From assembly GCA_905216095.1 (NCBI GenBank), contig CAJMSQ010000006.1:17805-81804 (forward strand): a stretch of 64,000 bases of DNA, in the 5' to 3' direction. Shown here one piece after another: positions 11,264-19,145 of the stretch (positions are counted from its first letter, which is position 1; each line of letters starts with the position of its first letter). The translations under genes and the position numbers were made by a program. Below the pieces are notes generated by a model that saw only the letters and a list, made by a program, of their open reading frames with translations, searched no databases and was not told the origin of the DNA. Source of the DNA: an uncultured bacterium (GTDB taxonomy: Bacteria; Bacteroidota; Bacteroidia; Bacteroidales; Bacteroidaceae).

Positions 11264-11651
11264 CGCAAAAATGCGCGTAGGCCCGTCGTGTGTGCCTTTT
11301 TTTTGCGTCTTGGCCGCCTGCGGGCGTTTTCCGGTGCGGGATTCGGCGCTCTTCCGGCAGTATAAACGGCCGTCGTACCGGTGTGCGTTGTCCTTATATA
11401 TATTATAGGTGTGCCTTTCCCCTTTTTGCCTTTTCGTGACATCCCGTTGCCGGCAGTTATCCGGTGTGTGCCGCAAACTTTCCCTCTGTCGCGGCGACGC
11501 GGGAAAGTTTTTCGCGAAAACGGCATGTGCTTGTTTTTTTATATGTACATTTGTGCGGCTTTTATCCCGGCACACGGACGGCACTGCCTGCCGTTTCCGT
11601 TGTGGGGAAAAGAGTTTCGTATCGCTTCATCCTATAAACAGAATTTACTAC

Positions 11652-12797
11652 ATGAACAAAGAACGTCTCGTCTGGTGCGACCTGTTGCGTTTTGTCGCCT
11701 TTTTCCTGTTGCTGTGCTGCCATGCGGCCGATCCTTTCAATGCGGCTGCCACTTACGGGGCCGCCGACGCGAGTATCGAACCCGAGTTCCTGACGTGGGG
11801 AGCGCGCTGGGGGGCGCTGGTACGTCCGTGCGTGCCGCTCTTTGTCATGCTGACCGGCATTCTTTCGCTGCCGGTGAAAGTGCCGATGGAGGCTTTCTAC
11901 AAGAAGCGTCTGCCGCGTGTGCTTTATCCGTTCCTCATCTGGTCCGTCCTGTACTACATGACGCCGTGGCTGACGGGCATCCTGGGCTTCGACCAAGGCA
12001 TCGTGCTGAAACTTTTCTGCTGGGCGGAGAGCGACAGCCAGTCCCTGGCGGACGGACTGGCGCATGTGGCGCGCATTCCCTATGCGTTCAGTTTCATCGC
12101 CTGCCACATGTGGTACATTTACATGCTCGTCGGACTGTATCTCTACCTGCCCGTGTTTTCCGCATGGGTGGAGCGCGCCACGAGGCGGCAGAAGAAAATC
12201 GTTCTCGCCCTGTGGGCGGTGAGCACGCTGCTTCCCTACTTCGGCGAGTTCGTGTCGCGTTACGCTTTCGGCACATGCGAGTGGAACTCGTTCGGACTTT
12301 TCTACTACTTTGCCGGTTTCAGCGGTTATATGCTGCTGGGACACTATCTGCAACACTACGTCCGGCCGCGCCGCGCCGTGGCTTTCGTCACCGCGGTTGT
12401 GCTGATGGCCGTCGGCTATGCCGTGAGTCTGAACGGCTATAACTACATACTGGACTTGCCGGAACACACTCCCGAACAGGTAGAACTGTTCTGGACATAC
12501 AATACGCCGAACGTGGCGATGATGACCGTGGCCTGGTTTCTGCTGGTACGCATGGTGCGCATCCCGTCCGGCTCCCGCGTGGCGGCAGCCCTGGCCAACC
12601 TCACGACATGTGGCTTCGGCATTTACATGATACACTATTTCTTTGTCCGTCTGGGCTATGAAGCGGCGACTATGCTGCATGTGCCCGCCTGCATGAGCAT
12701 TCCGGTGTCGGCCATCGTTATCTTTGCCTGCTCCTGGACGGTTGTGGCCGTGGCCAAGCGGCTGATGGGCAAGCGTTCCGTCTACATCTTCGGCTGA
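11652..12797 (+). CDS. Integral membrane acyltransferase (acyltransferase 3 family)
   Basis: Multi-pass inner-membrane O-acyltransferase-like protein of 381 residues. It begins NKERLVWCDLLRFVAFFLLL with an early transmembrane segment carrying the family R-x10-H pattern (RFVAFFLLLCCHAAD), and about ten hydrophobic segments follow. Members acetylate or succinylate cell-surface sugars such as O-antigen, peptidoglycan or exopolysaccharide; the acceptor here is unknown. The ATG at 11652 is preferred because upstream codons in the longer frame are not family-like. It stands alone, with no glycosyltransferases nearby, and is followed by the fic operator region. Confidence 0.82.
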   Translation: MNKERLVWCDLLRFVAFFLLLCCHAADPFNAAATYGAADASIEPEFLTWGARWGALVRPCVPLFVMLTGILSLPVKVPMEAFYKKRLPRVLYPFLIWSVLYYMTPWLTGILGFDQGIVLKLFCWAESDSQSLADGLAHVARIPYAFSFIACHMWYIYMLVGLYLYLPVFSAWVERATRRQKKIVLALWAVSTLLPYFGEFVSRYAFGTCEWNSFGLFYYFAGFSGYMLLGHYLQHYVRPRRAVAFVTAVVLMAVGYAVSLNGYNYILDLPEHTPEQVELFWTYNTPNVAMMTVAWFLLVRMVRIPSGSRVAAALANLTTCGFGIYMIHYFFVRLGYEAATMLHVPACMSIPVSAIVIFACSWTVVAVAKRLMGKRSVYIFG

Positions 12798-12836
12798 CGG
12801 AGCGGCTTGAACGTTCAAATATCCATAATGAACCTG

Positions 12837-12874
12837 CGTTTTCTTGCCGATACCGGCAAGAAAACGTACCTTTG
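12837..12874 (+). promoter_or_regulatory. fic promoter with embedded 13-bp inverted repeat (candidate operator)
   Basis: A perfect inverted repeat with 13-nt arms (CGTTTTCTTGCCG / CGGCAAGAAAACG) and a 4-nt centre covers 12837-12866. The same DNA holds the -33 TTG (12844-12846), and it ends exactly where the -7 box TACCTTTG (12867-12874) starts, with 20 nt spacing. A protein bound to the palindrome would block the promoter. The adjacent gene encodes an HTH-Fic protein, so autoregulation is an attractive inference. Confidence 0.6.
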
Positions 12875-12893
12875 CAGGCATGTTTAATGGTTC

Positions 12894-13793
12894 ATGCCGA
12901 TAACAATGGAGTATGTTTCAGTAAGAGAGTATGCAGCTGTTCATGGTTTGTCCGAGCGTACGGTGCGCAATTATTGCATGCAGGGAAAAATAACCGGCGC
13001 CCGGCTTGTCGGAAAAACGTGGAGTATTCCCGCAGATGCCTTGTTGCCGACGCGAAGAGGCGTAAAGAACAGGATTTCCCCGTTGCTGAAAGCCTTGCGT
13101 GAGCAGAGGGAAATGAGAATGCGGGGGGGGATTTATCACAGGACCCAGATAGACCTGACTTATAGCTCAAACCACATCGAGGGCAGCCGTCTTACGAAGG
13201 ACCAGACCCGTTATATTTTTGAAACCAATACGATTGGCATTACGGATGATGCTGTCAGGGTGGACGACATTATTGAGACAACCAATCATTTCCGCTGCGT
13301 GGATTTTATTATCAGGTATGCAACCGAACCGTTGTCCGAACGTATGGTCAAGCAACTGCATTTTCTGTTGAAAAACGGGACATCCGATGCTTCCAGATCG
13401 TGGTTTGCGGTGGGCGAGTACAAGCGTATTCCGAACGAAGTGGGAGGTATTGAGACCGTTCCGCCTGAAAAGGTCGGTTTGGCCGTGCGTTCCTTGCTCG
13501 AGGCGTACAGGTTGAAAAAAACAGTCGGCATGGAAGATATCCTTGACTTCCATTATCAGTTCGAGAGTATACACCCGTTTCAGGATGGAAACGGGCGCGT
13601 CGGCCGTTTGATTATGTTTAAGGAATGTCTCCGCTGTGGTATTGTGCCCTTCATCATCACGGAGGAACTCAAAATGTACTATTACAGAGGACTACATGAG
13701 TGGCCTCGCGTGCGGGAGTACCTGACCGACACTTGTCTGACCGCTCAAGATGATTACAAGGCTGCTTTGGATTATTTCAAGATAAAGTATTGA
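12894..13793 (+). CDS. HTH-Fic protein (probable AMPylase with internal inhibitory motif)
   Basis: The 299-residue protein joins an N-terminal excisionase/MerR-like helix-turn-helix (about 5-60; VREYAAVHGLSERTVRNYC) to a Fic domain. The catalytic motif HPFQDGNGRVGR at 227-238 is intact, so nucleotidyl (AMP) transfer to a protein target is expected. An inhibitory-type motif S-N-H-I-E-G at 92-97 fits [S/T]xxxE[G/N], suggesting autoinhibition without a separate antitoxin. No antitoxin gene is adjacent. The coding sequence looks more AT-rich than its neighbours, suggesting acquisition. A run of eight G at 13123-13130 (residues 77-79) lies between the two domains. An alternative start is the ATG at 12906. 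Confidence 0.9.
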   Translation: MPITMEYVSVREYAAVHGLSERTVRNYCMQGKITGARLVGKTWSIPADALLPTRRGVKNRISPLLKALREQREMRMRGGIYHRTQIDLTYSSNHIEGSRLTKDQTRYIFETNTIGITDDAVRVDDIIETTNHFRCVDFIIRYATEPLSERMVKQLHFLLKNGTSDASRSWFAVGEYKRIPNEVGGIETVPPEKVGLAVRSLLEAYRLKKTVGMEDILDFHYQFESIHPFQDGNGRVGRLIMFKECLRCGIVPFIITEELKMYYYRGLHEWPRVREYLTDTCLTAQDDYKAALDYFKIKY

Positions 13794-13812
13794 CAGGATT
13801 TCCTGTCTTATG

Positions 13813-13837
13813 AGCAATGCCGGCAGCCGGTATTGCT
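13813..13837 (+). terminator. Hairpin after fic
   Basis: An 11-bp stem AGCAATGCCGG / CCGGTATTGCT (one G-T pair) begins 19 nt past the stop. The trailing T tract is poor (GTCTTTCC). Confidence 0.5.
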
Positions 13838-13900
13838 GTCTTTCCCCCTGCCGTTTGTCGCGAAACCCTCTGCCGGTTCACGCTTGCCGGATGAAACGTC

Positions 13901-14296
13901 TCACTGCCGGGCTTTTCGGACGTATTTCAAGGCCGGTTGTCCGCCGATGTAGAGTGTCAGCGTGTCGTTGTCGGCGATGTAGACGTCGGTCACGGCGACG
14001 GCGTTGTCTCCGTCTCCGGCCTTTCCGCTCACCAGCAGCGTGTCGCCGTTCCTTTCCCAGGTCTCGTAGTGCAGCCGTGGCATATTGACGGTTGCGGCCC
14101 GCCCGTCGGTTTCGAGCCGCAGCCCGGTTATGCCGTTCATGCCGCTTCTGGTCCATTCCTCGCCGCCGTCCGTGGCCGCCGGAAGGCTGTCCGTCGGGGT
14201 GGGGGCGGCGGTTTCTTTTTTGTTGTCGGCGGTGCAGGAGCAGATGGTTGCGGCAATCAGCATGGCTTGCACCGATGTTTTCCACAGGATGTGCAT
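13901..14296 (-). CDS. Lipocalin-like lipoprotein
   Basis: A 131-residue protein with a lipoprotein signal (lipobox ICSC, mature Cys about residue 21), then a Pro/Thr-rich linker and a small beta-rich domain (GLRLETDGRAATVNMPRLHY, ERNGDTLLVSGK, DTLTLYIGG). The pattern resembles Bacteroidales lipocalin-like lipoproteins of unknown ligand; a function is not assigned. Its promoter is provided by the third copy of the hairpin repeat at 14330-14425, giving a leader of about 30 nt. Confidence 0.78.
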   Translation of the reverse strand: MHILWKTSVQAMLIAATICSCTADNKKETAAPTPTDSLPAATDGGEEWTRSGMNGITGLRLETDGRAATVNMPRLHYETWERNGDTLLVSGKAGDGDNAVAVTDVYIADNDTLTLYIGGQPALKYVRKARQ

Positions 14297-14329
14297 GGTC
14301 GGATGGATTTGTTTAGGGTTAGTATTCTA

Positions 14330-14425
14330 CAAAGATAGGCAAAGGCGAGTGCCGTGACAAATAAAAAACGCAGTTTTTAGTATTTGCCACGGCCGAGCCG
14401 CCTCCTATCTTTACCTAAGATAGGC
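14330..14425 (-). repeat. Third copy of the hairpin-promoter repeat
   Basis: Inverted relative to the tandem copies at 6403-6577. On the minus strand it holds palindrome CCTATCTT-n-AAAGATAGG, the long GCCGTGGCAAATA/TATTTGTCACGGC hairpin and a promoter TTTG (14358-14361) - 20 nt - TATCTTTG (14330-14337), aimed at the lipocalin-like gene. Together the three copies differ mostly in loops and ends. Confidence 0.78.
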
Positions 14426-14548
14426 ATAATTTCTGCCCGACCGCATCATAAGTGTTCGGATTTTAGTATATTTGCGAAGTAACGGGCATTTGCGTGCTCC
14501 GGACGCAGGCCCGCTTTGTCAGACCAAAGACCTTAAAACACAATACCT

Positions 14549-16072
14549 ATGATTACGGAAAACGAGAAGAAACAATTGGAGCAGAAAGGCATCAGCGAGG
14601 AACAGCTGAGAGGACAACTGGAATGTTTTGCCAAGGGCTTCCCCTATCTTGAGTTACATGCGGCCGCAAGTACCGGCAAGGGAATCTTCGCCCCCTCGGA
14701 GGAAGAGGTACAAACCTACCTCCGGGCATGGGACGGCTATACGGAAGAAGCGCACAAGGTCGTGAAATTCGTTCCGGCCTCGGGTGCCGCCAGCCGTATG
14801 TTCAAGGATATATTCGCCTTTCTCGATGCCGGTCATGACCGGCCCGCAAGTGATTTCGAGAAGACGTTTTTCGCGAGACTGCACGATGCCGCTTTCTTTG
14901 ACGACCTGAATGCCGCTTGCGAGCGTCTGCACGGCAAGGGCATCGACGCCCTGCTTGCCGACGGCCGGTACAAGGATGTCGCCGCCGCCATGCTGGCTCC
15001 CGAGGGACTGAACTACGGCAGCCTGCCCAAAGGTCTGTTGAAGTTTCACCGCTATGCCGACGGAGCGCGCACGCCGTTGGAGGAACATCTGGCCGAAGGC
15101 GCACTCTATGCGAAGAACAAGGACAACGACGTGTACGTACACTTCACCGTCTCGCCCGAACACCGCAGCTTGTTTGAAACCTTAGTGGAGGAAAAGGCAG
15201 CCAAGTACGGGGAAGAACTTCATGCCGGCTATTACGTGAGTTTTTCGGAGCAGAAACCCAGCACCGACACCGTGGCCGTCAATCCCGACAATACGCCTTT
15301 CCGCCTGCAGGACGGCAGTCTGTTGTTCCGCCCGGGCGGACACGGCGCGCTCATCGAGAATCTGAACGACATAGATGCCGATGTGGTTTTCATCAAGAAT
15401 ATTGATAATGTCGTGCCCGACCGCTTGAAGGACGACACGGTCAAGTATAAGAAGCTGATAGCCGGCGTACTCGTCTCGCTGCAACGGCAGATATTCGAAT
15501 ACCTGCGGAAGCTGGACAGCGGCAGCTATAACATGGAGGACCTTATCGGCATGTTGCAGTTCGTGCAGAAGAAGCTTTGTTGCAAGAACCCGGGAACCAA
15601 ACTGCTGGAAGATACGGAAATGGCCATTTACCTGCGCAAGAAGCTCAACCGTCCTATCCGTGTGTGCGGCATGGTGCGCAACGTGGGAGAGCCCGGCGGC
15701 GGCCCGTTCCTGGCTTACAATGCCGACGGGACGATTTCCCCGCAGATACTCGAGAGTTCGCAGATTGACATGAACGATGTCACCAAGAAGAACATGTTCG
15801 AGCAGGGCACACACTTCAATCCCGTGGACCTGGTGTGCGGCATCAGGGACTATAAGGGGAATAAGTTCCATCTGCCGGACTATGTGGACCGGCAGACGGG
15901 ATTCATCTCGCACAAGAGCAAGGACGGAAAGGAACTGAAGGCGCTCGAACTGCCCGGATTGTGGAACGGGGCCATGAGCGACTGGAACACGGTGTTCGTG
16001 GAAGTTCCGCTTTCGACGTTCAATCCCGTGAAGACCGTCAATGATTTGTATCGCGAGCAGCATCAGCAATAG
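14549..16072 (+). CDS. DUF4301 family protein
   Basis: A 507-residue cytoplasmic protein recognised as the Bacteroidota DUF4301 family. It has no signal peptide or membrane segment. The stretch VKFVPASGAASRMFKDIF vaguely recalls the glycine-rich start of sugar nucleotidyltransferases, and MVRNVGEPGGGPFLAYN is another conserved-looking loop; both are observations, not a functional assignment. A -7-like TATATTTG at 14467-14474 precedes it, giving a leader of about 65 nt. A strong terminator follows at 16097, so it is monocistronic. Confidence 0.88.
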   Translation: MITENEKKQLEQKGISEEQLRGQLECFAKGFPYLELHAAASTGKGIFAPSEEEVQTYLRAWDGYTEEAHKVVKFVPASGAASRMFKDIFAFLDAGHDRPASDFEKTFFARLHDAAFFDDLNAACERLHGKGIDALLADGRYKDVAAAMLAPEGLNYGSLPKGLLKFHRYADGARTPLEEHLAEGALYAKNKDNDVYVHFTVSPEHRSLFETLVEEKAAKYGEELHAGYYVSFSEQKPSTDTVAVNPDNTPFRLQDGSLLFRPGGHGALIENLNDIDADVVFIKNIDNVVPDRLKDDTVKYKKLIAGVLVSLQRQIFEYLRKLDSGSYNMEDLIGMLQFVQKKLCCKNPGTKLLEDTEMAIYLRKKLNRPIRVCGMVRNVGEPGGGPFLAYNADGTISPQILESSQIDMNDVTKKNMFEQGTHFNPVDLVCGIRDYKGNKFHLPDYVDRQTGFISHKSKDGKELKALELPGLWNGAMSDWNTVFVEVPLSTFNPVKTVNDLYREQHQQ

Positions 16073-16096
16073 CCGACGCCTGTCTTGTATCTTTAC

Positions 16097-16129
16097 AGCC
16101 CGTATCCGCCTTCCGGATACGGGCTTTTT
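16097..16129 (+). terminator. Rho-independent terminator of the DUF4301 gene
   Basis: AGCCCGTATCCG / CGGATACGGGCT stem followed by five T residues, 24 nt past the stop. Confidence 0.88.
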
Positions 16130-16225
16130 CGGTGTGACAGGCGGGTGGATTGACAAACCGGGATGGCAATTGCGGAGCTTTTGTTTCAAATAATATTAAA
16201 CGGAACGCTTTTTTTGCCGACTTGC

Positions 16226-16328
16226 TTGCAGCTTTTGTCGTCACTCGCTATATTTGCATTGTTTTTCATGGTATTAGATTTAAGGTTAATGAAGATTGGT
16301 TGTCGTGATGACAATCAATTCTTTTTTT
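16226..16328 (+). ncRNA. Candidate small RNA (promoter plus terminator, ~66 nt)
   Basis: In the 16130-16884 gap there is a well-formed promoter: TTG 16226-16228, 20 nt, TATATTTG 16249-16256. About 30 nt after the expected start (about 16263) an intrinsic terminator follows: ATTGGTTGTC (16295-16304) pairs with GACAATCAAT (16310-16319), ten pairs with one G-U, then a run of seven T (16322-16328). The predicted RNA is about 66 nt. An overlapping frame (ATG at 16269) runs through the terminator and looks non-coding. The remainder of the gap holds repeat element B and a hairpin. Confidence 0.45.
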
Positions 16329-16437
16329 ATACGGTCATACCGACCTGTTCCGGATTTTCGGGGAACCGTGACCGGACATGTATCGCTGACGGCCTGCGCG
16401 TATGCGCCTGAGATAACGGCAACCGCTCTCTCCCGAC

Positions 16438-16687
16438 ATTAACATTTTTAACTTTTACTCACTTTTAGGGCGACGTACACGGCTGGTGTTTTTCCCTACA
16501 TGTCGGGATAAAAACAACTACAAGCCATGTAGGAAAAAGCAGATGGCTTGTAGTTTTTCCCGTCATAGGGCCGGTTTTCCCGAAAAGCAGCCTTCCGGAC
16601 ACTAAAAAAGGGCGGTTTTCACCGTCCTCTGCACTTCCGTAGTGCAAAGATAATACATTTTCGGCCCGAAAGCAAGAAGTGTTAAAA
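16438..16687 (-). repeat. Dispersed ~250-bp element, copy B
   Basis: Inverted copy. On its own strand it begins at 16687 (TTAACACTTCTTGC) and ends in GTTAAAAATGTTAAT (16438). The promoter is TTG 16673-16675, 20 nt, TATCTTTG 16645-16652; the terminator is 16604-16627 (GGaCGGT/ACCGcCC plus T6), as in copy A. The palindrome block includes CTACAAGCCATGTAG-type units around 16500-16560. It sits between convergent DUF4301 and lpxA-like genes. Confidence 0.85.
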
Positions 16688-16830
16688 TGACAGGAAGCAT
16701 CGGAAACGTACTTTTCGGTCCGTTTTTGCCCGCAAGCCTTGCGGCATTCGCGGGCGGAGCGTGGCGGGCCGGACCGTGCGGGAAACATGTATCCGCTACC
16801 GGCTGTCGCGTGACTTCCCGCCTCATACGG

Positions 16831-16862
16831 CAAGAACGGCCCGCAATCGCGGGCCGTTCTTG
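16831..16862. terminator. Perfect hairpin at the 3' end of the efflux/lpxA-like operon
   Basis: CAAGAACGGCCCGC pairs with GCGGGCCGTTCTTG around a 4-nt loop, 23 nt past the lpxA-like stop. No clear T run follows, so it may stabilise the mRNA rather than terminate it. Confidence 0.5.
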
Positions 16863-16884
16863 CTGATGGGGAGAATCGCAGGAC

Positions 16885-17673
16885 TTATTGTTCTTCCTTT
16901 ATATGGCGGACGATGCCATGTTTGGCCTCTTTGATAAAGTCCAGGATGTTCTGTATCTCGGTACTCATGGGGATTTGCTCCGGTATCTTCAGTATGGCAT
17001 CCTCGAGGCTGAAGTTACCTGTGTAGATGAGGCGGTATGTGTTCACGATGTGGCGCAGTATGCGCTCGGTCACGCCGACACTCTTCAATACCGTGGCATT
17101 GATGCCGTGGTAGCTGGCGGGATTGCCGCCCAGGATGACGTAGGGGGGCACATCCTTCTGCACACGGCATCCGCTTTGCACAAGCGAGTAACGACCCACG
17201 CGGACGTGCTGCTGGATGACTGCGCCGTTGCTCTGGATGGAACAGTCGAACAGCTCGCTCTCGCCGGCGATGATGGCGCCGATGCCTACGATGCAGTTGT
17301 TGTGGATGGTCACGTCGTGGCAGATGTGTACCTTGTCCATGAGGAAATTGCCGTTGCCGATGGTGGTGGCCTTGTCTTGATAGGTGCTTCCCGCTATCAC
17401 GACGTTTTCACGGATGCGGTTGTCATCGCCTATCACGACATGTGTCTTGTTGCCCTCCACGTAATGGAAGTCTTGGGGTGTGGAGCCGATGACCGCATTC
17501 TGATAGACAATGTTGTTGTTGCCCATGCGGGTGCCTTCGAGAATGCTGGCATGGGACATGATGACGCAGTTGTCACCGATAACAGTGTCCTTGTCGATGT
17601 AAGCGAAAGGCTTCACCTCGACATTTGCGCCTAATTTCGCACTCGGGTCTACGTATGCTAAAGGACTGATCAT
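16885..17673 (-). CDS. LpxA-like acyl-ACP:UDP-GlcNAc O-acyltransferase
   Basis: A 262-residue left-handed beta-helix acyltransferase. Hexapeptide repeats run through the first two thirds (IGDNCVIMSHASIL, IGNGNFLMDKVHI, VGIGAIIAGESEL), and the LpxA catalytic region VHICHDVTIHNN is present. A C-terminal helical domain follows (SVGVTERILRHIVNTYRLIY). LpxA adds the first 3-hydroxyacyl chain of lipid A. The gene is not next to lpxC/fabZ but 18 nt after the outer-membrane efflux gene, so it could be the cell's LpxA or a paralogue. I cannot decide without the rest of the genome. Confidence 0.85.
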   Translation of the reverse strand: MISPLAYVDPSAKLGANVEVKPFAYIDKDTVIGDNCVIMSHASILEGTRMGNNNIVYQNAVIGSTPQDFHYVEGNKTHVVIGDDNRIRENVVIAGSTYQDKATTIGNGNFLMDKVHICHDVTIHNNCIVGIGAIIAGESELFDCSIQSNGAVIQQHVRVGRYSLVQSGCRVQKDVPPYVILGGNPASYHGINATVLKSVGVTERILRHIVNTYRLIYTGNFSLEDAILKIPEQIPMSTEIQNILDFIKEAKHGIVRHIKEEQ

Positions 17674-17691
17674 GGATGTATGTGTTTAAGG

Positions 17692-19083
17692 TTATTCTCT
17701 TCCGCCTCCGAGAGCCTGATATAGTTTGACGGCAGACAGAACTTTGTTGTATTTGTCATTGATGAGCGACAGCTGGGCCTGGAGCAGGCTCTGCTGGGCC
17801 GTGAGAGTCTCGAGATAAGTCGTCTGGCTGGAGTACTGGAACAGCGTATTGACGTCCTCAAGCGCCTTTTCCAGTTCGGCTACCTCTTTCTCGCGCTGGT
17901 CCTGCTGCTTGATGCAGGTCTGATATTCGGACAGCGCGTTGCTTACCTCGTTGCCTGCGTTGAGCAACGTCTCGCGGAATTCAAGCTCGGCCTGCTCCTG
18001 CTCGAGTTTGGATATCTTCAGGTTGGCCCGGAGCTTGCCGTTGGCAAAAAGGGGCTGCACCACGGAACCTACGGCCTGGGCGATGAACTTGGCGGGATTG
18101 AGGACACCCATGCCTGCGCTGTTGGTCCATCCGGCGGTGCCCGACAGAGTCAGTCCGGGATAGAAGGCGGAGCGCGCGATGTTCACGCCATAGAATTTCG
18201 AGGCCAGGGTCAGTTCGGCTATGCGTACATCCGGACGGTAGGACAGGAGTTGTACGGGAACGCCGGCCGACATCCGGGCAGGGAATACATTGCTGTTGAA
18301 CGCGCTTCGGCCTATGGCGTGCGGCGTTTCGTCGAGGAGCAGGCAGAGGGAGTTCTCGGCTTCGCGGATGCTCTTCTCCAGTGCGGGGACGGAAGCCAGC
18401 AGTTCGTAGTAGTTGGCCTTGGTTTGCGAAACGGCAGCCTGGTTTACCATGGCTGCATCAAACATGGCTTCCATGGCTTCCACGTTCTTTTTCCACAGTA
18501 CGACGGTAGCTTGTGTCGTCTTCAACTGCTCGTCCAACATCTGGAGTGTATAGTAAAGGTTGGCTACCGCGGCAATGATGGAAGTCTGGGTGGCCTGTTT
18601 GGCTACCTTGGCCTGCAACAAGGTGGTTTCGGATTGCTTGCGCGTGTTGCGGAGCGAGCCCCACGAACCGAGATTCCACGATGCCGAGAGCGGCAGCGTG
18701 TAGGTTTTGGTGGCTTGCATGTGGTCAAAGGAACTGATGGTGCCTTGTGGTGCCAGCGTCAATGAGGGCAGGTAGGACAACTTCGACACGGTCAGTCCCG
18801 CTTGTGCCTTCTCGATGTTCAGTTCGGCCTTTTTCATGTTCGTATTGTTGGTCAAGGCTTTCTCGATGAGCGCCTGCAGCTGCGCATCGCTGAATACCTC
18901 GCGCCAGGGCATGGTGCCGAAGTTGGTGGTGTCGGCCTCGGAGAGCGCGGCATCGGGGCTGACGGTGTCACGATAAAGACCTTCGGTGCGGGATAGCTTG
19001 TCGGGCCGCTCGTAGTTCTTGTAAAGGTTGCAACCGCTCAGCAGAACCGAGCAACCCAGTATGCAGATGATTTGTATCTTCAT
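17692..19083 (-). CDS. TolC/OprM-type outer-membrane efflux lipoprotein
   Basis: Outer-membrane channel of the tripartite efflux pump. The 463-residue protein has a lipobox (LSGC, Cys18) and two outer-membrane-efflux repeats with long helical hairpins. Recognisable are ALTNNTNMKKAELNIEKAQA, the DVRIAELTLASKFYGVNIARSAFYPGL segment (read in parts), and the C-terminal LYQALGGGRE, typical of NodT-family members. It lies 62 nt downstream of the RND gene in the same operon. Confidence 0.93.
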   Translation of the reverse strand: MKIQIICILGCSVLLSGCNLYKNYERPDKLSRTEGLYRDTVSPDAALSEADTTNFGTMPWREVFSDAQLQALIEKALTNNTNMKKAELNIEKAQAGLTVSKLSYLPSLTLAPQGTISSFDHMQATKTYTLPLSASWNLGSWGSLRNTRKQSETTLLQAKVAKQATQTSIIAAVANLYYTLQMLDEQLKTTQATVVLWKKNVEAMEAMFDAAMVNQAAVSQTKANYYELLASVPALEKSIREAENSLCLLLDETPHAIGRSAFNSNVFPARMSAGVPVQLLSYRPDVRIAELTLASKFYGVNIARSAFYPGLTLSGTAGWTNSAGMGVLNPAKFIAQAVGSVVQPLFANGKLRANLKISKLEQEQAELEFRETLLNAGNEVSNALSEYQTCIKQQDQREKEVAELEKALEDVNTLFQYSSQTTYLETLTAQQSLLQAQLSLINDKYNKVLSAVKLYQALGGGRE

Positions 19084-19145
19084 GTTTCTACTTTATAAGT
19101 TTAGGGGAGCGGTACGGACGACGGATGCCGCCCGTACCGTCCGGT

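Noticed and set aside
12894-13793. Fic toxin-antitoxin pair
   Set aside because: No small antitoxin frame lies upstream or downstream; the inhibitory motif is inside the protein itself.
16163-16411. 82-codon frame in the gap after DUF4301
   Set aside because: It runs through a terminator hairpin and a promoter, lacks a ribosome site and has an incoherent hydrophobic/cysteine mix. The small-RNA reading explains the DNA better.
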